Assembly (NCBI RefSeq): GCF_009363855.1
Contig: NZ_CP045423.1
Span: forward strand, 1,580,001-1,644,000
Direction of reading: 5' to 3'
Length of the DNA: 64,000 nt
DNA from: Microvirga thermotolerans
Lineage (GTDB): Bacteria > Pseudomonadota > Alphaproteobacteria > Rhizobiales > Beijerinckiaceae
The notes under the pieces were generated by a model. That model was not told where the DNA came from, made no database searches, and saw nothing but the letters and a program-made list of their open reading frames with translations. A program made the position numbers and the translations under genes. The stretch's first letter is position 1; each line of letters begins with the position of its first letter. Positions 28,962 through 38,308 of this stretch are shown here, in pieces.

Positions 28962-30074
28962 TCAGGCCCACCGTGTCAGCGCGGTATCGACCGTCAGGAC
29001 GCCCCCCGCGATCCTTCGGATCGAAGACGGCGTACGGGAGAAGCGCGGGGCAGGAGCGGGCTGGACCACGTCGTCGACCTCGACGAAGGTCTGCCGCGCC
29101 GCCATGTGCGGATGCGCGGCGGCCTCCTCCAGCGTCAGAACGGGGGTGACGCAGGTGTCGATGCCGCCGAGGATCGCGCACCATTCGTCCCTGGTCTTCA
29201 GCTTGAAGCGCTGCTCCAGGAGCGCATGCAGCCGATCCCAGTTCCGAGCGTCTTCACGGTCGGGCAGTTCGCTCCGGGCAAACCCCATACGCTCGCAGAG
29301 CAGATCGTAGAACTTCGGCTCGAGAGCTCCGACCGAAAGGTGCTTGCCGTCGGAGCACTCGAAGGTGCGGTAGAAGGGAGCGCCGCCGTCGAGGAGGTTT
29401 GCCGCCCGCCTGGAGGTCCAGCGTCCCTGGCTCGACAGGTCCGAGAACATCGCCATCAGGGACGCCGCGCCGTCGCAGATGGCGCAATCGACGACCTGGC
29501 CCAGGCCGGTCTGACGGGCCGAGACGATCCCGGCCAGGATGCCCGCCACGAGATACAGGGCTCCGCCCCCGTAGTCGCCGACGAGATTCAAGGGGGGAAC
29601 CGGCCGGTCCGCCGGGCCGATGGCCGCGAGGGCGCCGGAAAGGGAGATGTAGTTGATGTCGTGGCCTGCCGTCCGGGAGAGCGGCCCCGTCTGGCCCCAG
29701 CCGGTCATCCTGCCGTAAACGAGCCTGGGGTTGCGCTTCAGGACGATATCGGGGCCGAGGCCGAGCCGTTCCATCACACCGGGCCTGAAGCCCTCAATCA
29801 GGGCGTCCGCCCGCTCGACGAGCGCCAGCACCTGCGCCACCTGCGAGGCGTCCTTCAGGTCCACATGAAGCGTCGGACGCCCCCTGCCGACGACGTTCTT
29901 CGAATAGGCATCGCCACCGCCGGGCCGGTCGATCCGCAGGACATCCGCTCCCATGTCCGCCAGAAGCATCGCAGCGAAGGGACCGGGTCCGATGCCCACG
30001 AACTCCAGGATCCGCAATCCGGAGAGAGGTCCGCTGCCGGTCTCTCCCCCGTCCCTTGCCGATGAAGGCTGCAT
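28962..30074 (-). CDS. CaiB/BaiF (class III) CoA-transferase family, alpha-methylacyl-CoA racemase type
   Basis: A 370-residue protein. LRILEFVGIGPGPFAAMLLA is the distinctive AMACR start (IGPGPF), and the catalytic acid/base pair of racemases is present as H138 in GHDINYISLSGAL and D167 in GDYGGGALYLVAGI. CoA transferases of the same fold use the equivalent Asp as a nucleophile, so the His plus the IGPGPF motif favour racemase. It would interconvert (R)- and (S)-2-methylacyl-CoA so that branched acids can enter beta-oxidation. It is the third gene of a leftward acyl-CoA cluster with an acyl-CoA synthetase and an acyl-CoA dehydrogenase. Confidence 0.88.
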   Translation of the reverse strand: MQPSSARDGGETGSGPLSGLRILEFVGIGPGPFAAMLLADMGADVLRIDRPGGGDAYSKNVVGRGRPTLHVDLKDASQVAQVLALVERADALIEGFRPGVMERLGLGPDIVLKRNPRLVYGRMTGWGQTGPLSRTAGHDINYISLSGALAAIGPADRPVPPLNLVGDYGGGALYLVAGILAGIVSARQTGLGQVVDCAICDGAASLMAMFSDLSSQGRWTSRRAANLLDGGAPFYRTFECSDGKHLSVGALEPKFYDLLCERMGFARSELPDREDARNWDRLHALLEQRFKLKTRDEWCAILGGIDTCVTPVLTLEEAAAHPHMAARQTFVEVDDVVQPAPAPRFSRTPSSIRRIAGGVLTVDTALTRWA

Positions 30075-30113
30075 GTCCGTCTCACCTGAAATCTGCGCCG
30101 GTTCCGGAGGGCG

Positions 30114-31676
30114 TCACAGGGACGAGGCGTATTCGCTTCTCAGTTCGCGCTTGAGCAGCTTGCCCGCGGTATTGCGCGGAAGCTCGTCGCGAAAGATGAT
30201 CCGCTTGGGAAGCTTGAACGGGGCCAGCCGGGTGCGCGCGTGCTCGATCAGCGCCTCGGCGGTCACGTCGTGCCCCGGCCTGAGGACGACCACGGCGGTC
30301 ACCGCCTCGATCCATTTGGGATCGGGGAGGGCGATCACCGCGACTTCCGACACGGCCGGATGGGTGAAGAGAGCCTCTTCCACCTCGCGGCTCGCGACCA
30401 TCGTGCCGCCGGTCTTGATGACATCCTTCACCCGGTCGACGATGAAGAGATAACCCTCGTCGTCCATGTAGCCGATGTCGCCGGAGTGGAACCAGCCTCC
30501 CTCGAAGGCCTCCTCCGTCTCCTGCTGCTTGTCCCAGTATCCCAGGAGGAGCTGGGGCGAGCGGTGGACGATCTCGCCATAGGTGCCGCTCGGGACATCC
30601 CGCAGCTCCGTGTCGACCACGCGGGTTTCGACCGTCATGATCGGCCGACCGGCCGAAGCGGGCCTGGCATCGTGCTCTTCCGGGCGGAGCACCGTCGCAA
30701 GCGGCGCGATCTCGCTTTGGCCATAGCAGTTGAACGGCCGGGCTCGGGGGAGCCTGCGGCGCAGCTCCTCCAGAACCGGGACCGGCATGATCGAGGCGCC
30801 GTAATAGAGATTCTTGAGCGAGGTCAGGTCGCGCCTGTCGAAGTCCGGATGCCGCAGGAGGCTGATCCACACCGTCGGCGGCGCGAAGAACGATGTGATG
30901 CGATGCTCCTCGATCAGCCGGAGGCAGACGTCCGGCGCCGGCGCCTCAATCAGGATCGTCGATGCACCGAGGAGAAGCTGGGGCATCGTGAAGACGTGCA
31001 TCTGGGCCGAGTGGTACAGCGGCAGGGCGGCGAGTGCCAGGTCCTGGCGCGTGAACTCCAGCTCAACCATGCAGGCCATGTATTCGGCCATGAGGGCCCG
31101 GTGGGTCATCATGGCGCCCTTGGGGGCCGCCGTCGTTCCGGACGTATAGAGGAGCTGAACGAGATCCGTCTCGTCCGCATCGGAATCCCGCGCGGGCCCG
31201 CGCGGCTTTCCGAGCGCGGTCGCAAGCACGTCGAAGGAGGACGAGCCGCCGGAGAAGGTCCCGCTGATCCTGAGCCTTGGAAGAAAGGCCGAAACGGCCG
31301 GCGCGAGAGCCGTGTCGAAGAACAGGGCCTGGGCGCCGGACTGCTCCACGATGTACGAAAGCTCCCGCTCCGTCAGCGCATAATTGATCGGAACGTGCAC
31401 GAGCCCCGCCTGGGCGCAGGCGAGCCAGAGAATGAGATAGGCGTCCGAGTTGCGTCCGTAGGCGCCGACCCGGTCGCCCCGCTTGAGGCCGGCGGCCAGG
31501 AGAGCCTGCGAAACGGCATCGACGGCGGAGCCGAGTTCCGCATAGGTCCAGATCCGGTCCTTGAACGTCAGCCCCGGGCGCGGCCCGTTCCGGCGCACCG
31601 ATCGGTGGAATGCATCGGAGATCGTGTTGCGCCGCGCCTTGGCGCCGATGGGGACCTCGACTCCCTGCCCGTCCAT
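30114..31676 (-). CDS. Acyl-CoA synthetase (AMP-binding, fatty acid-CoA ligase family)
   Basis: A 520-residue adenylate-forming ligase: P-loop LLYTSGTTAAPKGAMMTH, NCYGQSE in the central core, FHSGDIGYMDDEGYLFIVDR as the hinge motif, VIKTGGTMVASREVEEAL, and the catalytic Lys in LPRNTAGKLLKREL near the C-terminus. It activates a carboxylic acid to acyl-AMP and then acyl-CoA in the cytoplasm. By its neighbours the product would be handed to the acyl-CoA dehydrogenase and racemase. GGGAGG lies five bases before the ATG. Chain specificity cannot be determined from the sequence alone. Confidence 0.91.
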   Translation of the reverse strand: MDGQGVEVPIGAKARRNTISDAFHRSVRRNGPRPGLTFKDRIWTYAELGSAVDAVSQALLAAGLKRGDRVGAYGRNSDAYLILWLACAQAGLVHVPINYALTERELSYIVEQSGAQALFFDTALAPAVSAFLPRLRISGTFSGGSSSFDVLATALGKPRGPARDSDADETDLVQLLYTSGTTAAPKGAMMTHRALMAEYMACMVELEFTRQDLALAALPLYHSAQMHVFTMPQLLLGASTILIEAPAPDVCLRLIEEHRITSFFAPPTVWISLLRHPDFDRRDLTSLKNLYYGASIMPVPVLEELRRRLPRARPFNCYGQSEIAPLATVLRPEEHDARPASAGRPIMTVETRVVDTELRDVPSGTYGEIVHRSPQLLLGYWDKQQETEEAFEGGWFHSGDIGYMDDEGYLFIVDRVKDVIKTGGTMVASREVEEALFTHPAVSEVAVIALPDPKWIEAVTAVVVLRPGHDVTAEALIEHARTRLAPFKLPKRIIFRDELPRNTAGKLLKRELRSEYASSL

Positions 31677-31803
31677 TGCATCCTCCCGTTCCCCGTCATC
31701 GATTCCGCCGGCGAACCCGAGACCGAGATCGCTCGGGTCTGAGAGAATTCGCCTTCGTGCAACAGCTCTGCGGCAGGTTGCCGGCGCTTCATTCTTTTCC
31801 TGA

Positions 31804-31833
31804 AGGGTAGGAGGGCTCGTTCTTTCAAGTCAA
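31804..31833 (-). promoter_or_regulatory. Candidate sigma70-type promoter for the acyl-CoA synthetase gene
   Basis: Read on the minus strand: TTGACT (31833-31828), 18 bases, then TACCCT (31809-31804), about 130 bases before the start codon. It lies in the 274-base gap between the acyl-CoA dehydrogenase and synthetase genes, so the two may be separately transcribed. Confidence 0.35.
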
Positions 31834-31950
31834 GACGAAGGTGCGGGAAGGCAGCGCCGAGCGGCACACGCCGGCACCTCGGTCCGGCGAGCGCTTCGGG
31901 ACGTCGGGAGAGGGGAGGGCGGCCGTATCGTTCGTGTCCCGCCGGGCGGA

Positions 31951-33084
31951 TCAACGGGTCAGGGCCCTGGAGATGACAATGCGCTGGATGTCGCTCGTCC
32001 CTTCGTAGATCTGGCAGACGCGCACGTCCCGATAGATGCGCTCCACCGGGAAATCCTCGGTGTATCCATAACCGCCGAAGATCTGAATGGCATCGGAGCA
32101 GACCTTCTCGGCCATCTCCGAGGCAAAGAGCTTGGCCATGGAGGCTTCCTTGAGGGCGGGCCTGCCCGCATCCCGCAGCGAGGCTGCGTGGAGCACGAGG
32201 TGCCGCGCCGCTTCGATCCGCGTCGCCATGTCCGCAAGGCGAAACGCGACGGCCTGATGGCCGATGAGCTTGCTGCCCATGCTTTCCCGCTCGTTCGCAT
32301 AGGCAAGCGCCGCTTCCAGGGCGGCACGCGCCATCCCGACCGATTGCGCCGCGATGCCGATCCGTCCGCCTTCGAGGTTCGAGAGCGCGATGCGGTAACC
32401 CTCTCCCTCCGCGCCGAGCAGGTTCCCGGCCGGTATCTCCAGGTCATCGAAGGCGATCTGAGCCGTGTCGGACAGGTGCTGCCCCAGCTTCTTCTCGATG
32501 CTCACGACCCGGTAGCCCGGAGTCTTGGTCGGCACGATGAAGGCCGAGATGCCACGCTTGCCGGCCTCGGGGTCCTTGACGGCGAAGACGATGGCGATGT
32601 CGGCGTTCTTGCCGGAGGTGATGAACTGCTTGGTGCCGTTCAGCACCCAGCCGGAGTCGGTCCGCCGGGCGCGCGTCCGCAGGGCCGAGGCGTCGGATCC
32701 GGCATGAGGTTCGGTGAGGCAGAAGGCGCCGAGCCATTCGCCGCGGGCCATCGGACGCAGGAACTCCTCCTTCTGTGCATCGGTGCCGTAACGCAGGATC
32801 GGCACGCAGCCGACGGAGTTGTGCACGCTCATGATGGTGGAGATCGCGCCGTCTCCCGCGGCGATCTCCTCGAGAGCGACCGCATAGGCGACGGTGTCGC
32901 TCATGGCGCCGTCCCACTCTTCGGGAACGAGCATGCCCATCAGGCCGAGCTCTCCCATTTCCCTGATGACTTCCCTGGGGAAGTGGTGCGTCCGGTCCCA
33001 TTCGGCGGCGTTGGGAGCAAGCCGCTCCGCTGCGAAGCGGCGCGCCATGTCGCGCACCATCTCCTGGTTCTCGTCGAGGATCAT
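31951..33084 (-). CDS. Acyl-CoA dehydrogenase
   Basis: A 377-residue flavoprotein starting at ATG 33084 (GAAGGA nine bases upstream; the frame could begin 12 codons earlier without homology). N-terminal helical domain, FAD-contact region [34 protein letters not shown] in the beta domain, and the C-terminal helical domain with [20 protein letters not shown] and the catalytic Glu in [12 protein letters not shown]. It introduces the alpha,beta double bond in a short- or branched-chain acyl-CoA and passes electrons to ETF. It is upstream of the synthetase and racemase genes, forming a set able to activate, epimerise and oxidise a 2-methyl-branched acid. Confidence 0.92.
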   Translation of the reverse strand: MILDENQEMVRDMARRFAAERLAPNAAEWDRTHHFPREVIREMGELGLMGMLVPEEWDGAMSDTVAYAVALEEIAAGDGAISTIMSVHNSVGCVPILRYGTDAQKEEFLRPMARGEWLGAFCLTEPHAGSDASALRTRARRTDSGWVLNGTKQFITSGKNADIAIVFAVKDPEAGKRGISAFIVPTKTPGYRVVSIEKKLGQHLSDTAQIAFDDLEIPAGNLLGAEGEGYRIALSNLEGGRIGIAAQSVGMARAALEAALAYANERESMGSKLIGHQAVAFRLADMATRIEAARHLVLHAASLRDAGRPALKEASMAKLFASEMAEKVCSDAIQIFGGYGYTEDFPVERIYRDVRVCQIYEGTSDIQRIVISRALTR

Positions 33085-33197
33085 CGGCTTCGTCCTTCGG
33101 CTCTGTCCGTTCCCGAGCAATGCGCGGCGGAACGGGTCGGGGCGCCTGGCGCCGTCGAGCCGTCCCCTTGTGCTGCCGGGATCGATGCGGCAGTTCC

Positions 33198-33224
33198 AGG
33201 CCCCGCGCCCGAGGCGCGGGGCCT
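33198..33224 (-). terminator. Strong hairpin after the amino acid-binding protein gene
   Basis: AGGCCCCGCGC (33198-33208) pairs perfectly with GCGCGGGGCCT (33214-33224) around a five-base loop, 18 bases downstream of the binding-protein stop on the minus strand. It separates the amino acid transport operon from the acyl-CoA genes. Confidence 0.65.
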
Positions 33225-33241
33225 TGTCCTTCTCAAGCCGG

Positions 33242-34075
33242 TCAGTCTTGACCCTGGTTGATCACGATGGGCGAGAGCTTGTTCGCCTGGAGGCCGTACT
33301 TCTTCAGGATCTCGTCGTAGATCCCCTTCTGCTGCAGGCGCTCGATGCCCTCCTTCACGGCATCCCGCAGCTGCGTCTCGGTCTTGAGGACCGGGATGCC
33401 GGAGAGCGACGTCGTGAAGGCCTCGCCGATCAGCACATAGGTGTTCGGCTCCTGGGACTGCAGATAGGCCAGGGTCTCATTGCCCTGGACCGCGGCATCG
33501 ATGCGCTGGGTCTTGAGCTGCGTGCGGGCATCCGCCGAGCCTTCGGTGCCGACGGCTTCGATGGGAGGCTTGCCCTTGGCGACGCAGTGCGCCTGGCTCC
33601 ATTCGGTGATCTGGCGCGGCCAGTTCGTGGAGCGGCTGGCCCCGACCTTCTTGCCGCACAGGTCCTCGGGCGTCTTGACGGTCGCCGCCGAGGCGGACGT
33701 GACGTAGAACTGCGCGCCGGATTTCATGTAGTCGACGAAGTCCACGATCTCGCGGCGGGCCGGCAGGTCGCTCATCCCGGCGAGCGCCAGGTCGACGCGG
33801 CCCGTCTGAAGCGAGGGGATCATCTGCGCGAAGGCGATCTCCTGCCACTCGATGGCGACGCCGAGCTCCTTGGCGAGGGCTTCGCCGAGATCGATGTCGA
33901 AGCCGGTGAGCTTGTTGGTGGCCGGGTCCTTGAACGTGATCGGCGCATAGTTCGGCATCGTCGCAACGACGATCTTGCCTGCCTTCTTGATCCGGTCGGG
34001 GAGCTCCGCCGCATGGGACGGAACCGCAAGGCCCAATGCGAGCGCGCTCGCGAGCAAACCTGCCATCAGTTTCAT
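33242..34075 (-). CDS. Periplasmic binding protein of a polar amino acid ABC transporter (family 3)
   Basis: A 277-residue precursor with a Sec signal peptide ([20 protein letters not shown], cut near HAA-E), then [40 protein letters not shown] and [20 protein letters not shown] of family 3 binding proteins. Residues such as the R in the PARREIVDF segment normally bind the ligand alpha-carboxylate. ATG 34075 has AGGAAAGGA upstream at good spacing. It is the last gene of a leftward operon with a GlnQ-like ATPase, a permease and an ArgH-like lyase, so the ligand is probably an amino acid-like dicarboxylate conjugate. Confidence 0.9.
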   Translation of the reverse strand: MKLMAGLLASALALGLAVPSHAAELPDRIKKAGKIVVATMPNYAPITFKDPATNKLTGFDIDLGEALAKELGVAIEWQEIAFAQMIPSLQTGRVDLALAGMSDLPARREIVDFVDYMKSGAQFYVTSASAATVKTPEDLCGKKVGASRSTNWPRQITEWSQAHCVAKGKPPIEAVGTEGSADARTQLKTQRIDAAVQGNETLAYLQSQEPNTYVLIGEAFTTSLSGIPVLKTETQLRDAVKEGIERLQQKGIYDEILKKYGLQANKLSPIVINQGQD

Positions 34076-34104
34076 TGTGGTCGATCCTTTCCTGGGAACG
34101 TTCT

Positions 34105-34869
34105 TCAAGCCAGAACCGCGGCGATAAAGTCGCGGGTCCGCTGCTGCTGCGGATGCACCAGCACCTCCTGCGGCGGGCCTCGTTCCACAATGGCCCCCCG
34201 ATCCATGAAGACGACTTCGTTCGCCACCTCGCGGGCGAAGCCGAGCTCGTGCGTCACGACGATCATCGTCATGCCCGAACTGGCCAGATCTCTCATGACC
34301 GCCAGAACCTCGCCGACGAGCTCCGGGTCGAGCGCCGAGGTCGGCTCGTCGAACAGCATGAGCTTCGGCTTCATGGCGAGCGCGCGGGCGATCGCGATGC
34401 GCTGCTGCTGGCCTCCGGAGAGCTCGGACGGATAGGCGTCGCGCTTGGCGGCGAGGCCCACGCGCTCCAGGAGCGCCATGGCCTCGCCTATAGCGTCCTT
34501 GCGGCGGCGCTTCTGGACCGTCACCGGACCTTCGATGATGTTCTCGAGGGCCGTCATGTGCTGGAACAGGTTGAATCGCTGGAAGACCATGCCGCTCGTC
34601 AGGCGCTGGCGGGCGATCTCCGCATCGTTCAGCTCATACAGCTTGTCGCCGACGCGGCGATAGCCGATCAGCTCGCCATCGACCCAGATCGCCCCGGAGT
34701 CGATCCGCTCGAGCTGGTTGATGCAGCGGAGGAACGTGCTTTTGCCCGATCCCGAGGGGCCGACGATGCAGAGCACCCGGCCGGCGGCGATCTCGATGGA
34801 GACGCCGTCGAGCGCCTGAACCGAGCCGAAGGTCTTGCGCACGTCGGCTGCAACGACGATAGGCATCAT
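34105..34869 (-). CDS. Polar amino acid ABC transporter ATPase (GlnQ/HisP-like)
   Basis: A 254-residue ATPase with Walker [16 protein letters not shown], the family-typical [19 protein letters not shown], signature [15 protein letters not shown], Walker [19 protein letters not shown] and switch [19 protein letters not shown]. Short length and lack of a C-terminal domain are normal for amino acid importers. Its start is three bases from the permease stop, so the two are co-translated. Confidence 0.92.
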   Translation of the reverse strand: MMPIVVAADVRKTFGSVQALDGVSIEIAAGRVLCIVGPSGSGKSTFLRCINQLERIDSGAIWVDGELIGYRRVGDKLYELNDAEIARQRLTSGMVFQRFNLFQHMTALENIIEGPVTVQKRRRKDAIGEAMALLERVGLAAKRDAYPSELSGGQQQRIAIARALAMKPKLMLFDEPTSALDPELVGEVLAVMRDLASSGMTMIVVTHELGFAREVANEVVFMDRGAIVERGPPQEVLVHPQQQRTRDFIAAVLA

Positions 34870-34872
34870 GGC

Positions 34873-35787
34873 TCAGCCCTCCATCGCCGGGCGCAGCGCC
34901 GGGCGGGCCCGGCGGCGGCGCGAGCCCTTGGCGAAATAGCGTTCCAGGAAATGCTGCCCGATGCTCAGGATCGTGACGATGATCAGATACCAGCCCGCCG
35001 CGACGATCAGGAGCTCGATGACGCGGGCGTTGGCGTAGTAGATCGTCTGGGCATTGCGCAGCACCTCGGCGAAGCCGATCACGCTCGCGATGGACGTGAG
35101 CTTCACCATGCTGATCACCTCGTTGCCGACGGGCGGGATGATGACCCGCATGGCCTGCGGAAGCACGATGCGCCGCAGGGTCGTCAGGCGCGTCATGCCG
35201 ATGGCCTTCGCCGCCTCGGTCTGGCCCACGTCGACCGAGAGGATGCCGGAGCGCACCACTTCCGCCGTATAGGCCCCCTGATTGATGCCGAGGCCGAGGA
35301 GGGTCGCCACGAACGGGGTCATCACGTCGACCATGCGGGCCTCGAAGAGGCCCGGAATTCCGATGCGCGGGAAGACGAGGGCCAGGTTGAACCAGATCAG
35401 GAGCTGGAGAAGGAGAGGGGTGCCGCGGAAGAACCAGATGTAGAAGACCGCAACTCCCTTGAGCACCGGATTGGGGGACATGACCATGACCGCGAACAGG
35501 ACGCCGAGCGCGATGCCGAGCGCCATGGCGCAGAACGTCATGATGATCGTGTTGCCCAGACCGCTCACGATGGCCTGCGCCGTGAAGAACTGGCCGACGA
35601 TGTGCCAGTCGATCTGCCCCTCCGCGAAGGCCTTCGCCAGGTAGCCGAAGGCGAGGAGGATCAGGATGCTGGCGATCCAGCGTCCGTAGTGGCGGCGCGG
35701 CACATGGGTCAGGTGAGCGATCGACGGATCGAAACGCCCGGTCCCCGTCTCCGTGTCCATCGCAGAGGATACGGTGTTGCTGCTCAT
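34873..35787 (-). CDS. Polar amino acid ABC transporter permease (HisM/GlnP type)
   Basis: A 304-residue permease starting at ATG 35787 (GGAGAG five bases upstream). The soluble N-terminus is followed by HYGRWIASILILLAFGYLAK, the HisMQ domain (ANGLGNTIIMTFCAMALGIA-like region), FFRGTPLLLQLLIWF, the EAA-type loop EAAKAIGMTRLTTLRRIVLP and GNEVISMVKLTSIASVIGFA. Only one permease is encoded, so it probably works as a homodimer. Confidence 0.91.
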   Translation of the reverse strand: MSSNTVSSAMDTETGTGRFDPSIAHLTHVPRRHYGRWIASILILLAFGYLAKAFAEGQIDWHIVGQFFTAQAIVSGLGNTIIMTFCAMALGIALGVLFAVMVMSPNPVLKGVAVFYIWFFRGTPLLLQLLIWFNLALVFPRIGIPGLFEARMVDVMTPFVATLLGLGINQGAYTAEVVRSGILSVDVGQTEAAKAIGMTRLTTLRRIVLPQAMRVIIPPVGNEVISMVKLTSIASVIGFAEVLRNAQTIYYANARVIELLIVAAGWYLIIVTILSIGQHFLERYFAKGSRRRRARPALRPAMEG

Positions 35788-35812
35788 CCCGGCTCTCCCC
35801 GTTCGTTCCCGT

Positions 35813-37237
35813 TCAGTATCGCGGGCCGTCATAGCACATTGCCCACGCGCGCTGCCCGTCGAAATCCGAACGCAGGCGCGCCAGCTGCTCGGCCACCCGG
35901 CGCGGCGCCGTGCCCCCGTAGCCGTCGCGGGCTCCGACGGCGGCCTCGGGCGTCAGGCCGGTCTTGACGGAGGCATTCAGGCGCGCATCGACGGCGGCGA
36001 GATCCTCCTCGTCCAGGTCCTCGAGGCCGATCCTCCGGTCCTCGCAATAGCGAACCAGGCGGCCGGTGATCTCGTGCGCCTCCGAGAAGGGGACGCCCCG
36101 TCGGGCAAGCCAGTCGGCCACCTCCGTGGCGAGCGTGAAGCCGTCCGTCGCCTGCCGCCGGAGCTCGTCGACATCGACGCGCATCGTGCGCACCATGCCC
36201 GCCATGGCCGGCAGCACCGCGCCGAGGGTGTCCACCGCTTCGAAGGCGGCCCGCTTGTCCTCCGCGAGGTCGCGGTTGTAGGCGAAAGGCAGCCCCTTGA
36301 GGGCCGTCAGCATCGTGCCCAGGCCGCCGACGAGGCGCGCGGCGCGGCCGCGCGTCAGCTCCGCGATGTCGGCGTTCTTCTTCTGCGGCATGATGGACGA
36401 GCCGGTCGCAAAGGCGTCGTCGAGCTCGACCCAGCGGAACTGGCGCGAGGACCAGAGAAAGATTTCCTCGGCGAGCCGGGACAGGTTCACGCCCATCATC
36501 GCGGCGACGAAGAGAAACTCCGCAACGTGGTCGCGGCTGCCGACGGCGTCGATGGAGTTCTCGCAGGGACCGTCGTAGCCGAGCTCCCGAGCGGAGAGCT
36601 CAGGCTGCTTCGCGATGGCCGAGCCCGCGAGCGCTGCCGCCCCGAGCGGGGAGCGCGCGGCGCGCCGGTCCCAGTCCTGCATCCGCGCGATGTCGCGGGC
36701 GAAACCCTGGGCATGGGCGAGGAGCTGGTGCGCAAAGCTCACCGGCTGGGCCGGCTGGAGATGCGTGAAGCCCGGCGCCACGGATTCGAGGTGCCGCTCG
36801 GCCTGAAGCGCGAGGGCCTCCTGAAGGGCCAGCAGGTCGAGGACGATGCGGCGCCCCCGGTCCCGCAGATAGAGCTTGAGATCGTTGGCCGCCTGATCGT
36901 TGCGCGAGCGCCCGGCCCGGAGCTTGCCGCCCAGGGGGCCCAGTTTCTCGGTGAGGGCACGCTCCAGAAAAGTGTGCACGTCCTCGTCCGTATCCGCCGG
37001 GAGAAGGGTTCCCGCCGCAATCTCGCTTCCGAGGGCCGCAAGCGCCGCTTCGATCGCCTCCCCCTCGGCCTGCGTGAGCAACCCGGCCCTCACGAGTTCG
37101 CGCGCATGGGAGACGGAGGCCGCAAGGTCGTAGGGAGCCAGACGGAAATGGCTTGCATCCGAGCGGGAAAGGGCCATGAGCTCGGGCGATGGGCCGGCCC
37201 GGAATCGCGATGCCCAAAGAACGTTTGCCGCCGTCAT
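35813..37237 (-). CDS. Argininosuccinate lyase-like enzyme
   Basis: A 474-residue member of the fumarase/aspartase/ArgH superfamily. All signature regions are present: GRSRNDQ (109-115), FTHLQPAQPVSF (157-168) with the catalytic His, and the mobile loop GSSIMPQKKN (279-288) with the catalytic Ser. The family eliminates an amine from a succinyl conjugate to give fumarate. It is the first gene of an operon with an amino acid importer and a divergent LysR regulator rather than with arginine genes. Such ArgH relatives include the lyase that splits ethylenediamine disuccinate in Chelativorans. A catabolic lyase for an imported N-succinyl-type amino acid is therefore more likely than arginine biosynthesis, but true ArgH cannot be excluded. 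ATG 37237 follows AGGGGGAAA. Confidence 0.85.
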   Translation of the reverse strand: MTAANVLWASRFRAGPSPELMALSRSDASHFRLAPYDLAASVSHARELVRAGLLTQAEGEAIEAALAALGSEIAAGTLLPADTDEDVHTFLERALTEKLGPLGGKLRAGRSRNDQAANDLKLYLRDRGRRIVLDLLALQEALALQAERHLESVAPGFTHLQPAQPVSFAHQLLAHAQGFARDIARMQDWDRRAARSPLGAAALAGSAIAKQPELSARELGYDGPCENSIDAVGSRDHVAEFLFVAAMMGVNLSRLAEEIFLWSSRQFRWVELDDAFATGSSIMPQKKNADIAELTRGRAARLVGGLGTMLTALKGLPFAYNRDLAEDKRAAFEAVDTLGAVLPAMAGMVRTMRVDVDELRRQATDGFTLATEVADWLARRGVPFSEAHEITGRLVRYCEDRRIGLEDLDEEDLAAVDARLNASVKTGLTPEAAVGARDGYGGTAPRRVAEQLARLRSDFDGQRAWAMCYDGPRY

Positions 37238-37263
37238 TGCCGTTTCCCCCTTGCCCCGCTGAT

Positions 37264-37276
37264 GTTCCAAGGGAAC
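37264..37276. promoter_or_regulatory. Palindrome GTTCC-AAG-GGAAC in the divergent ArgH-like/LysR region
   Basis: A perfect inverted repeat 27 bases upstream of the ArgH-like start codon. Its half-site TTCC/GGAA is the same as in the palindrome at 37310-37326, so both could be contacted by one LysR tetramer. Confidence 0.5.
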
Positions 37277-37309
37277 CTGCGACTGGCAAATGAAAATTCG
37301 TCGCCTTGG

Positions 37310-37326
37310 TATTCCTTCTTGGAATA
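37310..37326. promoter_or_regulatory. LysR-type operator TATTCC-N5-GGAATA
   Basis: A perfect 6-bp inverted repeat; the inner TTCC-N5-GGAA is exactly the T-N11-A form expected of LysR binding boxes. It sits 42 bases upstream of the LysR start codon and 73 from the lyase start, the usual place for a recognition site controlling both directions. Confidence 0.6.
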
Positions 37327-37368
37327 GAAGGGGTGATTCCTCTTCGTCAGTCCAGCCTCGGCCGTTCC

Positions 37369-38262
37369 ATGAGCATCCAGCGTCTTCCCGGTTCCATGAC
37401 AGCCCTCCGCGTCCTGCTCGCCATTGCCGAGCATGGCACGGCCTCCGCCGCGGCTGAGGCCGTCAGCCTGACCCAGAGCGCCGTCAGCAAGCACCTGCGC
37501 GGGCTGGAGGAGACCCTCGGGATCGCCCTTTTCGCCCGCGGCAGCCGCGGCCTCGTTCCGACGGAGGCCGGGCGCCTCTATGTGAAGCATGTCCGCCGCG
37601 CGCTGGCCGAACTTGAGACGGCCGGCGCGCAGATCTCGGCGCTGAAAGCGTCGCCCTGGTCGGTGAGGCTCCACGTGCTGCCGATCATCGGGGATCGCTG
37701 GCTCGTACCCCGCTTCTCCCGTTTCGCGGAGCTCCATCCCGAGGTCGACGTCCAGTTCACGACCTTCGTCACGGCCGACACCGCCGAGGCGGCCGACGGA
37801 GTGTTCCGTTTTGGAGAGGGAGACTGGCCAGGGCAGCGGGCCAGCTATCTGTTCGGCCGGGACGTCGCCCTCGTCGGCGCGGCATCTTACGTCGCCCGGC
37901 TCGGCGGCATCGAGACGGCGCAGGACGTTCGCCGTTACACCGTCCTCGACCATTTCCAGACCCCGTTGCGCTGGAGCGAGTTCGGTGCCGCGCACGGGCT
38001 CGATGACTTCAACCCCGTCCACACCATCCGGTTCGGATTCTACTCCCTGGTGATCCGGGCGGCGATTTCCGGCCAGGGCCTGGCCCTGGTCCCGCGGCGT
38101 CTCGTCCAGGAGGAGCTCGAGACCGGCCGCCTCGTCAATCCGGCCGGCCTCGGCTTCCGGAGCCGCCACGGCTACTGGTTCACCACGCCGGAGGACCGCC
38201 CGATGCGCCCCGGGCTCGAGGCGTTCCAAAAATGGCTGCTGGCTGAGGTGCAGGCGGGCTGA
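37369..38262 (+). CDS. LysR-family regulator (GcvA-like)
   Basis: A 297-residue LysR regulator, divergent from the ArgH-like/amino acid transporter operon. HTH: LPGSMTALRVLLAIAEHG, then AVSLTQSAVSKHLRGLE; the effector domain begins around residue 85, with VRLHVLPIIGDRWLVPRF and PSLA-type lobes resembling the GcvA group. I chose the ATG at 37369, where LysR homology starts; an upstream TTG (37306) would run the gene through the operator palindrome. The 131-base intergenic region contains two palindromes. Confidence 0.9.
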   Translation: MSIQRLPGSMTALRVLLAIAEHGTASAAAEAVSLTQSAVSKHLRGLEETLGIALFARGSRGLVPTEAGRLYVKHVRRALAELETAGAQISALKASPWSVRLHVLPIIGDRWLVPRFSRFAELHPEVDVQFTTFVTADTAEAADGVFRFGEGDWPGQRASYLFGRDVALVGAASYVARLGGIETAQDVRRYTVLDHFQTPLRWSEFGAAHGLDDFNPVHTIRFGFYSLVIRAAISGQGLALVPRRLVQEELETGRLVNPAGLGFRSRHGYWFTTPEDRPMRPGLEAFQKWLLAEVQAG

Positions 38263-38308
38263 CGGCGGGACAGGCGGCGTTCCGCCCGCGCGAGAGCCTG
38301 CCCGCGAG

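Noticed and set aside
28725-30065. 446-residue plus-strand frame
   Set aside because: Antisense to the AMACR-type gene, which has intact catalytic residues and normal length.
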